Assembly: GCF_001187845.1 (NCBI RefSeq)
Contig: NZ_CP012160.1
Location: 1 to 64,000 of the forward strand
Length of the DNA stretch: 64,000 nt
Reading direction: 5' to 3'
Source: Octadecabacter temperatus
GTDB taxonomy: Bacteria; Pseudomonadota; Alphaproteobacteria; Rhodobacterales; Rhodobacteraceae
Part shown: positions 29,733-38,254 of the stretch, piece by piece
Layout: each line of letters starts with the position of its first letter
Position numbering within the stretch: the stretch's first letter is position 1
Position numbers and translations under genes: made by a program
Notes under the pieces: generated by a model
What the model saw: only the letters and a program-made list of their open reading frames with translations
What the model was told of the DNA's origin: nothing
Databases searched by the model: none

Positions 29733-30777
29733 CGCTATTAACCCACGCTGCGATTTGTTGGGCCAGATCAACGCGCGCGTCTTCGCTCAGTTTATCAGCC
29801 TCGAAACGATGCAAAACTTCTGCTCCGTTGTGGGACCGGCCCGACCGATATGTCGGGTCGTAATGTTCTTCCATCAAGGCACGTGCGAGGTCTTCAAACG
29901 CGCCGCCTTGTAGAAGTTCAAGCCATGCATCGACCAACCTCCCGCGGTGACGCCGAAAATACTCTAGCTTATGTGCGAGGGTGTCCGAATTTGCGCTGAG
30001 GTCCGAATAGGTGCTCGCCAAATAGGCGGCACGTGCATCAATCGGTGCATCTATCTCAATACGGGGCGCGGCTTTCATCGCCGTCCACAAAGACGGCGGA
30101 AGAATACGCGCGCCGACTTTGCTGCTTTCGGCTTCAACTATGACTGGGCGCTTCGGATCAAGCTGCGCCAAGGCGCAAGCCAGCGCCGTCTCAAATCCTT
30201 TTTGGGCAGGCTGGTCAGTATCCATCGCGCCAAGCAAAGACCCGCGATGGTTCGCGATCCCTTCAAGGTCTAGGACCTGAACACCAAGCGTTTTTAAGCG
30301 GTGTAAGATGTCTGTTTTCGCCGTGCCAGTGTTGCCATCAAGTAGGATTAACCGATGCAACAACCTATCGTCATAGAGGGCACCATGAACGAGGTTTCGG
30401 TAGCTCTGATAGCCACCCTCTACCACCTCAGCGCGCCACCCGATCTGCGTCAGGATGGATGTGAATGATCCGGACCGTTGCCCGCCGCGCCAACAGTAGA
30501 CGAGTGGCCGCCAGCCGCCATCCATGTCCTTCAACGGTCCATCCAGATAGGTCGCTACATTTCGAGCCACCATAGCCGCGCCAATTTTGCGGGCTTTAAA
30601 CGGTGTTTCCTGCACGTAGATCGTTCCAACGCGCGCTCGTTCTTCGTTGCTTAATGAGGGAAGGTTGATCGCACCGGGGATGTGATCCTCTGCGAATTCC
30701 GCAGGCGATCGCACATCAATCACGGTATCAAAACCGTGGTTCAGAATGTCGCTAAGGGTGGAAAACGCAGTTCGCAT
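29725..30777 (-). CDS. selU: tRNA 2-selenouridine synthase (SelU/MnmH)
   Basis: SelU replaces sulfur of 2-thiouridine at position 34 of tRNA with selenium using selenophosphate. The 350-residue protein has an N-terminal rhodanese domain with active Cys95 in VYCWRGGQRS and a P-loop domain with GNTGTAKT near 148-155. The stop codons of selU and selD overlap tail to tail, an arrangement that keeps donor and acceptor enzymes linked. Confidence 0.93.
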   Translation of the reverse strand: MRTAFSTLSDILNHGFDTVIDVRSPAEFAEDHIPGAINLPSLSNEERARVGTIYVQETPFKARKIGAAMVARNVATYLDGPLKDMDGGWRPLVYCWRGGQRSGSFTSILTQIGWRAEVVEGGYQSYRNLVHGALYDDRLLHRLILLDGNTGTAKTDILHRLKTLGVQVLDLEGIANHRGSLLGAMDTDQPAQKGFETALACALAQLDPKRPVIVEAESSKVGARILPPSLWTAMKAAPRIEIDAPIDARAAYLASTYSDLSANSDTLAHKLEYFRRHRGRLVDAWLELLQGGAFEDLARALMEEHYDPTYRSGRSHNGAEVLHRFEADKLSEDARVDLAQQIAAWVNSVS

Positions 30778-30835
30778 ACCGTGTTGTCTATCCCAGCGGG
30801 TAACCGGCCGAAAGGCGCATGTCGGAATGGGACGA

Positions 30836-31615
30836 TTAGGTGGTTGGAGTTAGGGCAGTTCGCCCTGTTTCATGCAGCGTAAACCATTTCCCACCATCAA
30901 GAACCGCAGGCACCAAAGTGCGCCCATATCCCGCGCCTGAGTCAAGGTTAACGCGGTTGCCATGATGTTGTGGAAAGTCGAGCGCGGTATGCCCATGAAC
31001 CACTACATTGCCGTGGTCGGCATCACTGTCGAGCCAACCGTCACGGATCCACGTAAGGTCTTCTTCAGTTTGTTTGGATAATGGAACGCCGACGCGTAGG
31101 CCCGCGTGAACGAACGTATGCTCGTGCGTTTGGTAAAAGCGTGGCTGCGCAGCGATCCAATCTAGGTGCTCTTTTGGAACAGCGTTCTGAGCCAGCTCTT
31201 TCAAAGAATTCAGTGCATCCGTTGGCGTGGGGTCCAAGCCTTCGGTCGCGAAATTAGTCATCCCTGTCGCTGCCTGCAAATCGTCAGCATCAATGTAGGA
31301 GGCGAGTGTCGTATTGCCGCCCAAACGGTGGTGCAGCCATCCTTTGTTGGACAGGATGTGTGCATCTTGGGTGATGCCACTTGTAACAAAACGCCAGAAC
31401 ATGAGGTCATGATTGCCGATCAAGCAGGTCCACGGGCGACCTGCCGCTTGCCCGTCAATCAAGGTTTGAATTGTGCCTTTGGCGTTGGGCCCACGGTCCA
31501 CATAATCCCCTAAGAAAACGATCGGGGCATCCGCACCACCGTCTGCTTCGATCAATTGCAACGTGCGGTCAAGTTGACCCGTAAAGCCGTGAATGTCGCC
31601 GACGCAGTATAGCAT
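30836..31615 (-). CDS. PPP-family metallophosphoesterase
   Basis: The 259-residue protein has all three metal-binding motifs of serine/threonine-protein-phosphatase-like enzymes: GDIHG at 7-11, GDYVDRG near 36, and GNHD near 68, plus later histidines (VVHGHTALD). Bacterial members include diadenosine tetraphosphatases and protein phosphatases; the substrate is not determinable here. It is co-oriented with selU, 58 bp upstream. Confidence 0.87.
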   Translation of the reverse strand: MLYCVGDIHGFTGQLDRTLQLIEADGGADAPIVFLGDYVDRGPNAKGTIQTLIDGQAAGRPWTCLIGNHDLMFWRFVTSGITQDAHILSNKGWLHHRLGGNTTLASYIDADDLQAATGMTNFATEGLDPTPTDALNSLKELAQNAVPKEHLDWIAAQPRFYQTHEHTFVHAGLRVGVPLSKQTEEDLTWIRDGWLDSDADHGNVVVHGHTALDFPQHHGNRVNLDSGAGYGRTLVPAVLDGGKWFTLHETGRTALTPTT

Positions 31616-31672
31616 TTATCGTCCTTTTTGCCGGTGGCGATGAGGGGTGGGTTCAAATGATCCAGAATGAAA

Positions 31673-31724
31673 TTGCCCCCGCCCCCTCAATTCCAAGTCA
31701 TTGAAATCGAGGGGGCGAGGGCAA
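31673..31724 (-). terminator. Long terminator hairpin after serA
   Basis: A 20-bp stem with two G-U-compatible mismatches is formed by 31673-31692 and 31705-31724, directly after the serA stop on the minus strand, followed by a modest T-rich run. Confidence 0.75.
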
Positions 31725-31730
31725 AAAGAT

Positions 31731-33326
31731 TTAGTTAACGTCGAATGCCAGTGGTTTCACTTGTGTGAACATCCCTGTCGCTTCGAGGTCTTTCAGCGCG
31801 CCAGCAGGTGCGGCTTCGTCAATGTAAAGCAAAGCAATTGCTTCGCCTTTGGCTTCGGAACGACCCAATGTGAAGTTCGCAATGTTAACGTCGTTCTTGC
31901 CCATAGTTTGGCCAAGTGTACCAATGATACCCGGAACGTCTTCGTTGGTTGTGTAAACCATATGCGCACCAATTTCGGCGTCGATGTTGATGCCTTTGAT
32001 CTGGATAAAGCGCGGTTTGCCATCAGAGAATACCGTACCAGCAACCGAACGCTCACGCTTATCAGTTACAACAGTTACTTTGACATAACCGTCGAATGCG
32101 CCGGATTTGTCCTGTTTTGTTGTGCTGATTTTGACTCCGCGTTCTTTGGCGATCACTGGGGCGGACACCATGTTCGTGTCAGGGTTAGCCTTCTTCATGA
32201 TGCCAGCAACCACAGCAGCTGTCAGTGCCTTAAGGTTCATGTCAGAAACGGAACCGTCGAACATGATGTTGATGGCCTTAATAGGCTCATCTGTCATCTG
32301 ACCTGTAAAGTTACCAAGGTGACCTGCAAGGTCGATCCAAGGCCCCATAACCTTAGCTTCTTCAGCAGTCACAGACGGCATGTTCAACGCGTTGGTAACT
32401 GCACCTGTCAGCAAGTAATCAGACATCTGCTCTGCAACTTGCAGCGCTACGTTTTCCTGCGCTTCGGTAGTTGCCGCGCCAAGGTGGGGTGTCACAACAA
32501 CGTTTGGCAGGTTGAACAGCGGGCTTTCTGTTGCTGGTTCAACAGCGAACACATCAAACGCCGCACCAGCAACGTGGCCGGATTTCAAAGCGTCTGCGAG
32601 GGCTTCTTCATCAACCAAGCCACCACGCGCACAGTTCACAATCCGCACACCTTTTTTCAGCTTGGCGATGTTTTCGCGGCTAAGGATGTTAGCTGTTTGG
32701 TCCGTAAACGGAACGTGCAGTGTGATGAAGTCAGCGCGCGCAAACAGATCGTCGAGTTCGACCTTTTCAACACCCATTTTGTCAGCTTTTTCTTCGCTCA
32801 AGTAAGGGTCAAACGCCACGACCTTCATTTTCAGGCCTCGTGCACGGTCGCAAACGATACCACCGATGTTACCCGCACCGATAACCCCGAGTGTTTTGCC
32901 AGTAAGCTCAACACCCATGAATTTGGACTTTTCCCACTTACCTGCGTGCGTTGATGCAGATGCTTCTGGGATTTGACGTGCAACAGAGAACATCATTGCG
33001 ATGGCATGTTCCGCGGTCGTGATCATGTTGCCGAACGGCGTGTTCATCACGATCACGCCCTTCTTGGACGCCGCTTCTTTGTCGATGTTGTCAGTCCCGA
33101 TACCGGCCCGCGCGATGACCTTAAGGTTGGTCGCGTTGTTCAGGATTTTCTCGGTGACTTTGGTCGCAGAACGAATTGCGAGGCCATCATACTGACCGAT
33201 CACTTCAGCCAGCTTGTCTTTGTCCTTGCCGAGGTCTGGTTGGAAATCGACTTCAATGCCGCGATCGCGGAAAATCTGAACGGCGGTTTCGGAAAGTTTG
33301 TCGGAGACGAGTACCTTGGGAGCCAT
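31731..33326 (-). CDS. serA: D-3-phosphoglycerate dehydrogenase
   Basis: SerA oxidises 3-phosphoglycerate, the first step of serine synthesis. The 531-residue protein has the NAD-binding motif VIGAGNIG, catalytic Arg/Glu/His in the NCARGG, EP and HLGAAT segments, an ASB domain and a C-terminal ACT domain (MVYTTNEDVPGIIGTLG) for serine feedback. The ATG at 33326 has AAGGA at good spacing. serC lies 67 bp upstream on the same strand, the alphaproteobacterial serC-serA operon. Confidence 0.96.
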   Translation of the reverse strand: MAPKVLVSDKLSETAVQIFRDRGIEVDFQPDLGKDKDKLAEVIGQYDGLAIRSATKVTEKILNNATNLKVIARAGIGTDNIDKEAASKKGVIVMNTPFGNMITTAEHAIAMMFSVARQIPEASASTHAGKWEKSKFMGVELTGKTLGVIGAGNIGGIVCDRARGLKMKVVAFDPYLSEEKADKMGVEKVELDDLFARADFITLHVPFTDQTANILSRENIAKLKKGVRIVNCARGGLVDEEALADALKSGHVAGAAFDVFAVEPATESPLFNLPNVVVTPHLGAATTEAQENVALQVAEQMSDYLLTGAVTNALNMPSVTAEEAKVMGPWIDLAGHLGNFTGQMTDEPIKAINIMFDGSVSDMNLKALTAAVVAGIMKKANPDTNMVSAPVIAKERGVKISTTKQDKSGAFDGYVKVTVVTDKRERSVAGTVFSDGKPRFIQIKGINIDAEIGAHMVYTTNEDVPGIIGTLGQTMGKNDVNIANFTLGRSEAKGEAIALLYIDEAAPAGALKDLEATGMFTQVKPLAFDVN

Positions 33327-33393
33327 TTTTAGCATCCTTCAATGAAATGTATGGGGTGGGGCCGCACAACGCGGCCCCGAAAAATTGGATTTA

Positions 33394-34530
33394 TTAACCA
33401 GCGATCTCGGCTTGGAATGCCCAGTCGAGCCACGGCAACATCGCTTCGATGTCGGACGTCTCAATCGTGGCACCACACCAGATACGAAGGCCCGCAGGCG
33501 CATCGCGGTAAGCGCCGATGTCCAATGCAATACCTTCAGCTTCAAGCCGCTTGGCAATTGCTTTGGCGAATGCAGCGCCGTCAGTGATGCGCGGGTCAGT
33601 GAACTTCAAGCAAACGGACGTGTTCGAACGTGTGGCCGCATCAACTGCCAGATTGTCGATCCAGTCGCGCGTGGCACAGAAGTTCCAGATCGCGTTGGCG
33701 TTCGCATCGGCGCGCATACGCAATGCATCCAGACCACCGATGGATTTAGCCCAGTTCAGCGCGAACAGATAGTCTTCAACGCAAAGCATGGATGGGGTGT
33801 TGATCGTCGCACCGGTGAAGATACCGTCGATCAGCTTACCGCCCTTGGTCATGCGGAAAATCTTCGGCATAGGCCAAGCAGGTGTGTAGCTTTCAAGGCG
33901 CTCAACAGCACGCGGGGACAAAACGATCATCCCGTGGGCTGCTTCACCGCCCATAACTTTCTGCCAAGAGAACGTTGTGACGTCGAGCTTTTCCCAAGGA
34001 AGGTCTTGCGCAAATGCGGCCGAAGTCGCGTCGCAGATTGTCAGGCCAGCACGGTTTGCAGGGATCGGATCACCCGCGACACGAACGCCGGATGTTGTAC
34101 CATTCCACGTGAACACGACGTCTTGGTCGTAGTCCAAGGCTTCCATGTTGATGATATGACCGTAGTCCGCGATATGTTCAGATGCCTCGATCTTAAGCTG
34201 CTTAACGACGTCGCTGACCCAGCCAGCGCCGAAGCTTTCCCATGCAACCATCTGCACAGGACGTTCGCCCAAGAGAGACCACATCGCCATTTCCATCGCG
34301 CCAGTATCTGATGCGGGAACGATGCCGATTTTGTAATCCGCAGGAATGCCAAGCACGTCGCGCGTGCCTTCAATTGCTGCTTTCAATTTGTCTTTGCCCA
34401 CAGCGGCACGATGCGAACGACCAAGCGGAGCGTCCTTCAAAGCATCAAGTGACCATGTTGGGGGTTTGGCACAGGGGCCAGAGGAAAAACGCGGATTTGC
34501 CGGCCGCGTTGCCGGTTGTTGAGTAGCCAT
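33394..34530 (-). CDS. serC: Phosphoserine aminotransferase
   Basis: SerC transaminates 3-phosphohydroxypyruvate to phosphoserine. The 378-residue protein begins [17 protein letters not shown] and carries the PLP lysine in [10 protein letters not shown]. The ATG at 34530 follows AAGGATACCAGCA; the open frame runs further upstream through the leader but is not conserved. Its leader contains one end of the integrated element, so the current promoter must be newly placed or read from the island. Confidence 0.95.
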   Translation of the reverse strand: MATQQPATRPANPRFSSGPCAKPPTWSLDALKDAPLGRSHRAAVGKDKLKAAIEGTRDVLGIPADYKIGIVPASDTGAMEMAMWSLLGERPVQMVAWESFGAGWVSDVVKQLKIEASEHIADYGHIINMEALDYDQDVVFTWNGTTSGVRVAGDPIPANRAGLTICDATSAAFAQDLPWEKLDVTTFSWQKVMGGEAAHGMIVLSPRAVERLESYTPAWPMPKIFRMTKGGKLIDGIFTGATINTPSMLCVEDYLFALNWAKSIGGLDALRMRADANANAIWNFCATRDWIDNLAVDAATRSNTSVCLKFTDPRITDGAAFAKAIAKRLEAEGIALDIGAYRDAPAGLRIWCGATIETSDIEAMLPWLDWAFQAEIAG

Positions 34531-34600
34531 TGCTGGTATCCTTACAGATAAATGCCCTTCGTTGGGGAAGGGTGTCCCACCGCCGGACATACGGAACCCC
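34531..34600 (-). promoter_or_regulatory. serC leader RNA, 3' part, interrupted by the island
   Basis: Alphaproteobacterial serC genes carry a conserved leader RNA whose last stem overlaps the ribosome binding site. Reading the minus strand, GGTGGGACACCC, a CCTTC/GAAGG hairpin and the AAGGA site follow in that order, as expected. The upstream partner arm of GGTGGG is missing here because island DNA begins at 34586. That arm is found at 52030-52036. Identification rests on position and pairing; a covariance search was not run. Confidence 0.6.
34555..34585. repeat. attL: left 31-bp attachment repeat
   Basis: This repeat is identical base for base to 51986-52016 and in the same orientation; the flanking bases differ immediately outside. 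It begins CCCTTCGTTGGGGAAGGG, itself an inverted repeat, and ends CCGCCG. It forms part of the serC leader. Confidence 0.9.
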
Positions 34601-34684
34601 AGTAAAAACAGCAATAGGCAAAGGTGTTTGCTTTGTAGGTAAATGCAGCCTTTTGCAGAACGATGCAGGAACGCATGTTTCCTA

Positions 34685-34705
34685 TTGGCACAAATTTGAC
34701 ACAAG
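34685..34705. repeat. Probable integrase arm site, left
   Basis: The 21-bp sequence TTGGCACAAATTTGACACAA plus G matches 51906-51926 at 19 of 21 positions in the same orientation. It contains two GRCACAA heptamers 11 bp apart. It lies 100 bp inside the left repeat. Confidence 0.6.
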
Positions 34706-34795
34706 GAAATCCGGTTTTGTTCCACAACATCGAGCCGCAGAATCAGGTGGCAGGCTTCATGCAATCAGCCCATTTCTGGCGGGTCAGGTGGCGTC

Positions 34796-35671
34796 ATGAG
34801 CGGCATGGCGTTGATCTGGGCGGCGAACGTCAAAGGCCTGAAACCAGCCGCCAAGATTGTGCTGATCCAACTGGCGGACTTCCACAACAAAGAGACGGGT
34901 CAATGCAATCCGAGTGCCAAGCGGCTTGCGGACGAATGCGAGATGGGCCGTGCGACGTTGTTCCGGCACATGACGACCTTAGAGGAATGCGGCCTCGTGA
35001 CGCGTCATGCCCGTGGTGATGGCGATGGAGGGCGTGGGTCTAACCAATATGAACTGCACCTCGATATCACCCTTGGCCCAAGCGCCCTCCCGAAGGGTGG
35101 CGGTCCCAACGGGGTTGTGTCTCAAAATGAGACGGGGGGAAACGTCTCAAAAAAGCGAGGGAAAAGTCCCAAGGGTGAGACGGGGGTAGTCTCAAATCGG
35201 GACACGAACCTTACCATTGAACCTGTGAAAGAACCACCTACGCGCAAGCGCGAGGCGGCGATGGATGAAGAAGCTGAGAAGATTTTGGCGGCGTATCCAT
35301 CCGACCGATTGCGGGGCAAAGCGATCTGCCTTGCCCAGATCGAAGAGGCCGTGAAGGAAGGGATCGCACCAGAGGACCTGCTGCTAGCCGTCCAAGCCTA
35401 CGCGACCGATAGCGCGGGCTTCACCCGTTCCAAGGTCTGCTTTTCCGACAACTGGTTTCAGTCGCGGCGCTGGAAGGCCTATGTCGAGAAGCAGGCGGAA
35501 GACCGAGAAAAGGCGACAGCATTGCAGGCCGATCACCAAGCGCGGCTGGCCTGCTGGATCAGTGATCGCAGCCCGATGTGCAAACACATCACGGGCACCC
35601 AAGTCACGGCGTTGCTTGCGTCGAAAATGGTTTCCGAGGCCCAACTCCAAGCCGCAGGCCTCAGATTATGA
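34796..35671 (+). CDS. Winged-helix protein, plasmid replication-initiator-like
   Basis: The 291-residue protein has an N-terminal helix-turn-helix (AKRLADECEMGRATLFRHMT) in the style of replication or replisome-organiser proteins. A low-complexity Lys/Gly-rich linker and a C-terminal helical region follow. It opens the mobilisation operon and overlaps mobC by ATGA. It may start replication of the excised element or regulate transfer; the family is broad, so the role is an inference. Confidence 0.65.
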   Translation: MSGMALIWAANVKGLKPAAKIVLIQLADFHNKETGQCNPSAKRLADECEMGRATLFRHMTTLEECGLVTRHARGDGDGGRGSNQYELHLDITLGPSALPKGGGPNGVVSQNETGGNVSKKRGKSPKGETGVVSNRDTNLTIEPVKEPPTRKREAAMDEEAEKILAAYPSDRLRGKAICLAQIEEAVKEGIAPEDLLLAVQAYATDSAGFTRSKVCFSDNWFQSRRWKAYVEKQAEDREKATALQADHQARLACWISDRSPMCKHITGTQVTALLASKMVSEAQLQAAGLRL

Positions 35672-36141
35672 CCGCAACCAATCCCACAGAAGAGCAAACA
35701 GCAAGGCGACCCATGTCATACGCTGGCGCTGCTGACACGGGACCTTGCGAGGGGCGGCACGCCTCCCCTTCGAACCCCACCGGCGCGGGAAAAGCCCGCA
35801 CCAAAGAGCCGCTGACCGAGACCTTCGTCTTTCGGTGTAGCGCCGCAGAGAAGGCCCAGCTCCGCGCCAAAGCCGAGGCCGCTGGCTTGCCTGCCGCGAC
35901 CCTGCTGCGCGAGGCGCTTGGCTTGACGGAAGCCCGCCGTCGCAAGCCCATCCCTCGCGTTGACCCGGCGTTGGTGCTGGCCGTCGGACGCATCGGTGGC
36001 AACCTCAACCAGATCGCTCGTTGGCTCAATTACGCCGTGAAGATCGGGCGCACCGACCTCGACGCGCTCACCGTTGCCCGCCGCCTGCTGACCATCGAGC
36101 GCCAGCTTGCCCAGATCATCGAGGTGTCCCGCCGATGCTGA
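35668..36141 (+). CDS. Mobilisation accessory protein MobC
   Basis: The 157-residue protein has the MobC pattern: a ribbon-helix-helix-like block FRCSAAEKAQLRAKAEAAGL and the diagnostic GGNLNQIARWLN. MobC proteins open oriT DNA and help the relaxase. The start overlaps the upstream stop (ATGA) and the end overlaps the relaxase start by 7 bp, so the genes are coupled. Confidence 0.82.
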   Translation: MTATNPTEEQTARRPMSYAGAADTGPCEGRHASPSNPTGAGKARTKEPLTETFVFRCSAAEKAQLRAKAEAAGLPAATLLREALGLTEARRRKPIPRVDPALVLAVGRIGGNLNQIARWLNYAVKIGRTDLDALTVARRLLTIERQLAQIIEVSRRC

Positions 36142-37658
36142 TCAAGTTCTTCCGCAACGGCAAAGGCGCGGGGTCCGGTCCGGTCGGCTACCTCGTCGCG
36201 GACAAGGTGCTGGCCTATGACGACAACCGCGACCTGATCCGCGATGCAAACGGCCAGCCCATGACCGTGACCCGCGAACCATTGCCGGAGGTCTTGCGCG
36301 GCAATCCCGACCGCACCGAGGCCTTGATCGACGCAAGCCGCCACCAATGGACCTACCGCGCGGGCGTCATCAGCTTTGCCGCCACCGACGCCCCGACCGA
36401 GGAGCAGCAGGCCGAGGTCATGGACCACTTCGAGCGTCTGGCCTTCGCGGGGCTGGACCCTACGCAATATGACGTGCTTTGGGTCCGACATACCCACGAA
36501 GACCGCGTCGAGCTTCACTTCTGCACACCGCGCCTTGAGCTGATCTCAGGGCGAAGTCTGAACATCGCACCGCCAGGTTATGAGAAAGCCTTCGACAGCC
36601 TGCGCGATGTGATGAACCAGCGCCACGGCTGGGCCGACCCGATGGAGTTGGAACGCACCCAAGAGGTCCGCGACACCATCGAGACCCCAACCCGCGCCCA
36701 AGGCCGCGACGAGCTGCACGCGTGGATTCAAGACCAGATCAGCGTCGGCCTGATCACCGACCGCGCCAGCATGCTCGACGGGCTCGTCGATGCAGGCTTC
36801 GACATTCCCCGTGCGGGTAAAGCCTACCTGACCGCCCAAGACCCTGACACCGGCGAGCGCTGGCGTTTGAAAGGAGATATTTTCCATGAGGACTGGCAAG
36901 CCAACCCGGCTGAGCGAGAAGCTGAACGCGGAACTGGACACGATCCGGCAGGACTACGCCGCCTCGATGGCATCCCAGCTCGAGAGCTTCAGAACCGATT
37001 TGAGCAGCATTGCGACCATCGCGCATCGTACAATCGAGATCGATACCCGCACCTTTTTGCGACAGAACAAGAGCTGGCTGACGATCTCGCCCTGGCTGAT
37101 CACGGGGACGTTCTTGGCGGGGATCGTCTTGATGATGGCGGCGAGCTTGTTTTGGACGCTGATGCTGGCCAGCTCCGAGATGACGGACTTGGGCTTGACG
37201 CGGATCGACAGGGAGGACGGGACCTGGCTGGTATTGGACCCGACCAAGACAAGGCTGAGGACCTGCACGCTGGGCGGCAGATCAGTGACCTGCATCAAGA
37301 TCGAGGAGGATTAGATGACGACACCCCTAACAGCCTTGGAACGAGACTTGCTCGCCTGCGTCGAGCGGTTGGTGACGGTCTCAGAGGTCTCAGCAAAGGA
37401 ATTGAGCGGGTTAGAAGCACGCTCGACGACCAAGATGCAGAGCCAGATGGATGGATTGGCCGCCTGCGTGTCGGTGCTCATTCAATCGCAAACGGCGTCC
37501 GTGGCTGCGTTGCACGGCTTGTTGAGCGCGGGCTCGAACTACGGGAAGCTGCGCACGCAACTCGAGAGCAGCTTGAAATTAGTGAAAGCCGCCGAAGAGA
37601 GGTTGAGACAGAGCTAGAGACGCGGGAGGTCGAGATGGATCGAGGGCTGACACATTAA
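36135..37658 (+). CDS. MobA/VirD2-like relaxase
   Basis: The 507-residue protein should nick oriT and lead the strand into a recipient. Its N-terminal domain (to about 240) has the metal-binding motif HTHEDRVELHF with His119, His121 and His128. From residue 251 onward the DNA also encodes two other proteins in the +1 frame, and the relaxase tail is a skewed Asp/Gly/Leu-rich stretch (about 300-390) followed by a coiled, charged end. The catalytic tyrosine near the N-terminus is not certain (Tyr20 in GYLVADK is a candidate). Confidence 0.82.
   Translation: MLIKFFRNGKGAGSGPVGYLVADKVLAYDDNRDLIRDANGQPMTVTREPLPEVLRGNPDRTEALIDASRHQWTYRAGVISFAATDAPTEEQQAEVMDHFERLAFAGLDPTQYDVLWVRHTHEDRVELHFCTPRLELISGRSLNIAPPGYEKAFDSLRDVMNQRHGWADPMELERTQEVRDTIETPTRAQGRDELHAWIQDQISVGLITDRASMLDGLVDAGFDIPRAGKAYLTAQDPDTGERWRLKGDIFHEDWQANPAEREAERGTGHDPAGLRRLDGIPARELQNRFEQHCDHRASYNRDRYPHLFATEQELADDLALADHGDVLGGDRLDDGGELVLDADAGQLRDDGLGLDADRQGGRDLAGIGPDQDKAEDLHAGRQISDLHQDRGGLDDDTPNSLGTRLARLRRAVGDGLRGLSKGIERVRSTLDDQDAEPDGWIGRLRVGAHSIANGVRGCVARLVERGLELREAAHATREQLEISESRRREVETELETREVEMDRGLTH
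36886..37314 (+). CDS. Nested MobB/MbeB-like membrane protein, inside the relaxase gene
   Basis: A 142-codon frame lies wholly within the relaxase gene in the +1 frame. It has its own strong AAAGGAGAT site. The product has an N-terminal helical region (NAELDTIRQDYAASMASQLE), one membrane segment (SPWLITGTFLAGIVLMMAAS) and a soluble C-terminus. ColE1-type plasmids nest mbeB and mbeD in mbeA the same way. Function by analogy: stabilising the relaxosome or docking it to the coupling protein. Confidence 0.7.
   Translation: MRTGKPTRLSEKLNAELDTIRQDYAASMASQLESFRTDLSSIATIAHRTIEIDTRTFLRQNKSWLTISPWLITGTFLAGIVLMMAASLFWTLMLASSEMTDLGLTRIDREDGTWLVLDPTKTRLRTCTLGGRSVTCIKIEED
37315..37617 (+). CDS. Nested MobD/MbeD-like protein, inside the relaxase gene
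   Basis: A 100-codon frame starts directly at the stop of the preceding nested gene (TAGATG). It has GAGGAGGAT as ribosome binding site and also lies inside the relaxase gene. The product is predicted to be mostly helical (LTALERDLLACVERL at the start, a coiled end EERLRQS), as in small MbeD-like proteins. Function is inferred from gene order. Confidence 0.65.
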   Translation: MTTPLTALERDLLACVERLVTVSEVSAKELSGLEARSTTKMQSQMDGLAACVSVLIQSQTASVAALHGLLSAGSNYGKLRTQLESSLKLVKAAEERLRQS

Positions 37659-37798
37659 GTTTTGCCATCATACTGGTTGCGCAGGCCTTCTAAGGGCTGT
37701 TGCTGCAGCACTAAGATCAAGAGAAGATCAAGAAGTAGGCCTTCAATATATTGTGCTTGTATGTGGGGTTCAACGATATCTGGTATATGGCTCTTCAT
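37655..37798 (-). CDS. Possible 47-residue hydrophobic peptide
   Basis: An ATG at 37798 preceded by GAGG gives a 47-codon frame ending just inside the relaxase gene on the opposite strand. The product has a hydrophobic core (LLLDLLLILVL). It could be a small membrane peptide or chance. The rest of the 300-bp gap to higB holds only an A+T-rich promoter zone. Confidence 0.3.
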   Translation of the reverse strand: MKSHIPDIVEPHIQAQYIEGLLLDLLLILVLQQQPLEGLRNQYDGKT

Positions 37799-37925
37799 TT
37801 TGGGCACCTCACGGTTGTATAGTCGAACTTGAGTCAAGAGCCGATCAAGAATCTTAAACGCGCACTTAACTTGCCGCTTAGCTGCGAATCTGCTATTTGC
37901 TCCCTTATAGGGATCGTATTACTTA

Positions 37926-37954
37926 TTGACACTATGGGACCGCTGGAGTAATTA
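37926..37954 (+). promoter_or_regulatory. Near-consensus promoter at higB
   Basis: TTGACA at 37926-37931 and TAATTA at 37949-37954 are separated by 17 bp. The expected start point falls at or just after the higB ATG (37959), so the transcript would be leaderless unless a further promoter exists upstream. Confidence 0.45.
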
Positions 37955-37958
37955 GACG

Positions 37959-38252
37959 ATGAGGATCATAGCCCGGCCAAAGCTGATCGCATTTTCAAAA
38001 CGGTTTCCTGACGCGAAAGCGCAGTTGGATGTGTGGTGGTCAGAGGCGCACCGCGCCGAATGGAAGACACCAGCGGACGTTAAGGCACAGTACCGCAACG
38101 CAAGTATTCTGAAGGGTGGACGTGTGGTTTTCAATGTATGTGGGAACAAATATCGACTCATAATGAAGTTCGACTATGCAAAGGGAATAGGGTTTGTCCG
38201 ATTTCTTGGGACGCACAAGGAATATGACCAAATTAACGCGGAGGAAGTGTGA
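37959..38252 (+). CDS. HigB-type toxin (mRNA interferase)
   Basis: The 97-residue basic protein fits the HigB toxin family: RIIARPKLIAFSKRFPDA at the start, WKTPADVKAQYRNASIL, then FNVCGNKYRLI and the final VRFLGTHKEYDQI. HigB toxins cleave mRNA on the ribosome. The toxin-first order and overlap with the next gene match hig loci. It is probably an element-maintenance module. Confidence 0.85.
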   Translation: MRIIARPKLIAFSKRFPDAKAQLDVWWSEAHRAEWKTPADVKAQYRNASILKGGRVVFNVCGNKYRLIMKFDYAKGIGFVRFLGTHKEYDQINAEEV

Positions 38253-38254
38253 TC

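Noticed and set aside
31701..32954. 417-codon plus-strand open frame over serA
   Set aside because: Cys/Phe/Val-rich shadow of serA codons, crossing the serA terminator hairpin, with no family resemblance.
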